From the NCBI GenBank assembly GCA_947462335.1, contig OX381721.1, positions 2,356,001-2,420,000 of the forward strand: a stretch of 64,000 nt of DNA, read 5' to 3'. Positions 63,101-64,000 of this stretch are shown here, one piece after another (within the stretch, counting starts at the first letter, position 1; each line of letters begins with the position of its first letter). The DNA comes from Harmothoe impar. Taxonomy: Eukaryota; Annelida; Polychaeta; Phyllodocida; Polynoidae. The position numbers were made by a program, and so were the translations under genes. The notes beneath the pieces are model-generated. The model had not been told where the DNA came from. It searched no databases and was given only the letters and a program-made list of their open reading frames with translations.

Positions 63101-64000
63101 GTAGTGGTAGGGTAATTAGGGGGGATTCTGAGGCAGGCAGTAGTGGTAGGGTAGTAAGGGGGTATTTTGAGGCAGGTAGTAGTGGTGGGGTGATTAGGGG
63201 GTATTTTTAGGCAGGTAGTAGTGGTAGGATAATTAAGGGGTACTTTTAGGCAGGTAGTAGTGGTCAGGTAATTAGGGGGTATTTTTAGGTAGGTAGTAGT
63301 GGTGGGGTAATTAGGGGTATTCTGAGGCAGGTAGTAGTAGTGAGATAATTAGGGGGTATTCTGAGGCAGGCAGTAGTGGTAGGGTAATTAGGGGATATTT
63401 TTAGGCAGGTAGTAGTGGTAGGGTAATTAGGGGGTATTCTGAGGCAGGTAGTAGTGATAGGGTGATAAGGGGGTATTCTGAGGCAGGTAGTAGTGGTAGG
63501 GTAATTATGGGGTATTCTGAGGCAGGTAGTAGTGGTAGGGTTATTAGGGGGTATTCTGAAGCAGGTAGTAGTGGTAGGGTAATTAGGGGGTATTTTGAGG
63601 CAGGCAGTAGTGGTGGGGTAATTAGGGGGTATTTTCAGGCAGGTTGTTGCACTGGGGTAATTAGGGGGTATTCTGTGGCAGCTAGTAGTTGTAGGGTGAT
63701 TAGGGGGTATTCTGAGGCAGGTAGTAGTGGTAGGGTAATAAGGGGGTATTTTTAAGCAGGTAGTAGTGGTAGGGTAATTAGGTTTTTTTTTTAGGCAGGT
63801 AGTAGTTGTAGGGTAATTAGGGGCTATTTTTAGGCAGGTAGTAGTGGTAGGGTAAGGAGGGTTTTTTTTTAGGCAGGTAGTAGTGGTAGGGTAATTAGGG
63901 GGTATTTTTAGGCAGGTAGTAGTGGTAGGGTAATTAGGGGGTATTTTTAGGCAGGTAGTAGTGGTAGGGTAATAAGGGGTATTCTGAGGCAGGTGGTAGT
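63101..64000. repeat. 39-bp minisatellite, right part (runs off the window)
   Basis: About 23 further units of the same array. Units near 63540-63760 repeat the order of sub-variants seen at 62150-62380 (including the GGTTGTTGCACTGG variant), indicating block-wise duplication of at least six units. Confidence 0.95.

Overview
This window looks like animal nuclear DNA, most likely an amphioxus (Branchiostoma) or a similarly repeat-rich marine invertebrate. The coding content is small GT-AG exons in long introns. The rest is minisatellites and short inverted-repeat transposons. The amphioxus call is an inference. It rests on the class I myosin exons and on minisatellites built from splice junctions, which I recall being described as 'mirage' minisatellites in amphioxus introns. 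No bacterial-style operon, rRNA, CRISPR array or intact transposase gene was seen.

The only confidently recognised gene is an unconventional class I myosin of the MYO1A/MYO1B type, with all exons on the minus strand. Exons at 14832-14967, 6865-6980, 6291-6385 and 1254-1358 encode the N-terminus through the P-loop to the motif NPVLE. Exons at 49915-49978, 49621-49634 (a 14-nt microexon), 48789-48873, 47549-47658, 46927-47074, 45564-45682, 45297-45383, 45023-45088, 44568-44672 and 43880-43942 encode the following 287 residues, from GKYMD after switch I through switch II to DLIEK. Reading phases match at every junction. Only one short exon (about 47 nt, AFGNAKT...SSRF) separates the two blocks. 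However, the block encoding the later part of the protein lies upstream of the N-terminal block. This is either a head-to-tail tandem pair of MYO1 genes or a misordered or falsely duplicated assembly.

Region by region. 0-15 kb: N-terminal exons, each with a tandem array at or beside its splice site. 15-43 kb: no recognised gene, but nested-palindrome foldback elements, MITEs of several families, many minisatellites (15-bp GC-rich, 27-, 28-, 38-, 45-, 56- and 64-bp units) and an old segmental duplication (29-31 kb versus 32-35 kb). 43.9-50 kb: second myosin block, with a tRNA-Ala relic, a solo LTR and MITEs in its introns. 50-64 kb: a protein-primed-type DNA polymerase fragment, a 3.4-kb array of 39-bp units, two long foldback elements made of a TCTAAACACT-type motif, a tandem array of about 190 bp, and a 39-bp array split by a pogo/mariner-like MITE.

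The main novelty is that arrays repeat functional splice signals: a 5' splice site about 19 times, a 3' splice site about 12 times, and a branch-point-like motif several times. The spliceosome would have to pick the authentic junction from a ladder of near-identical decoys.
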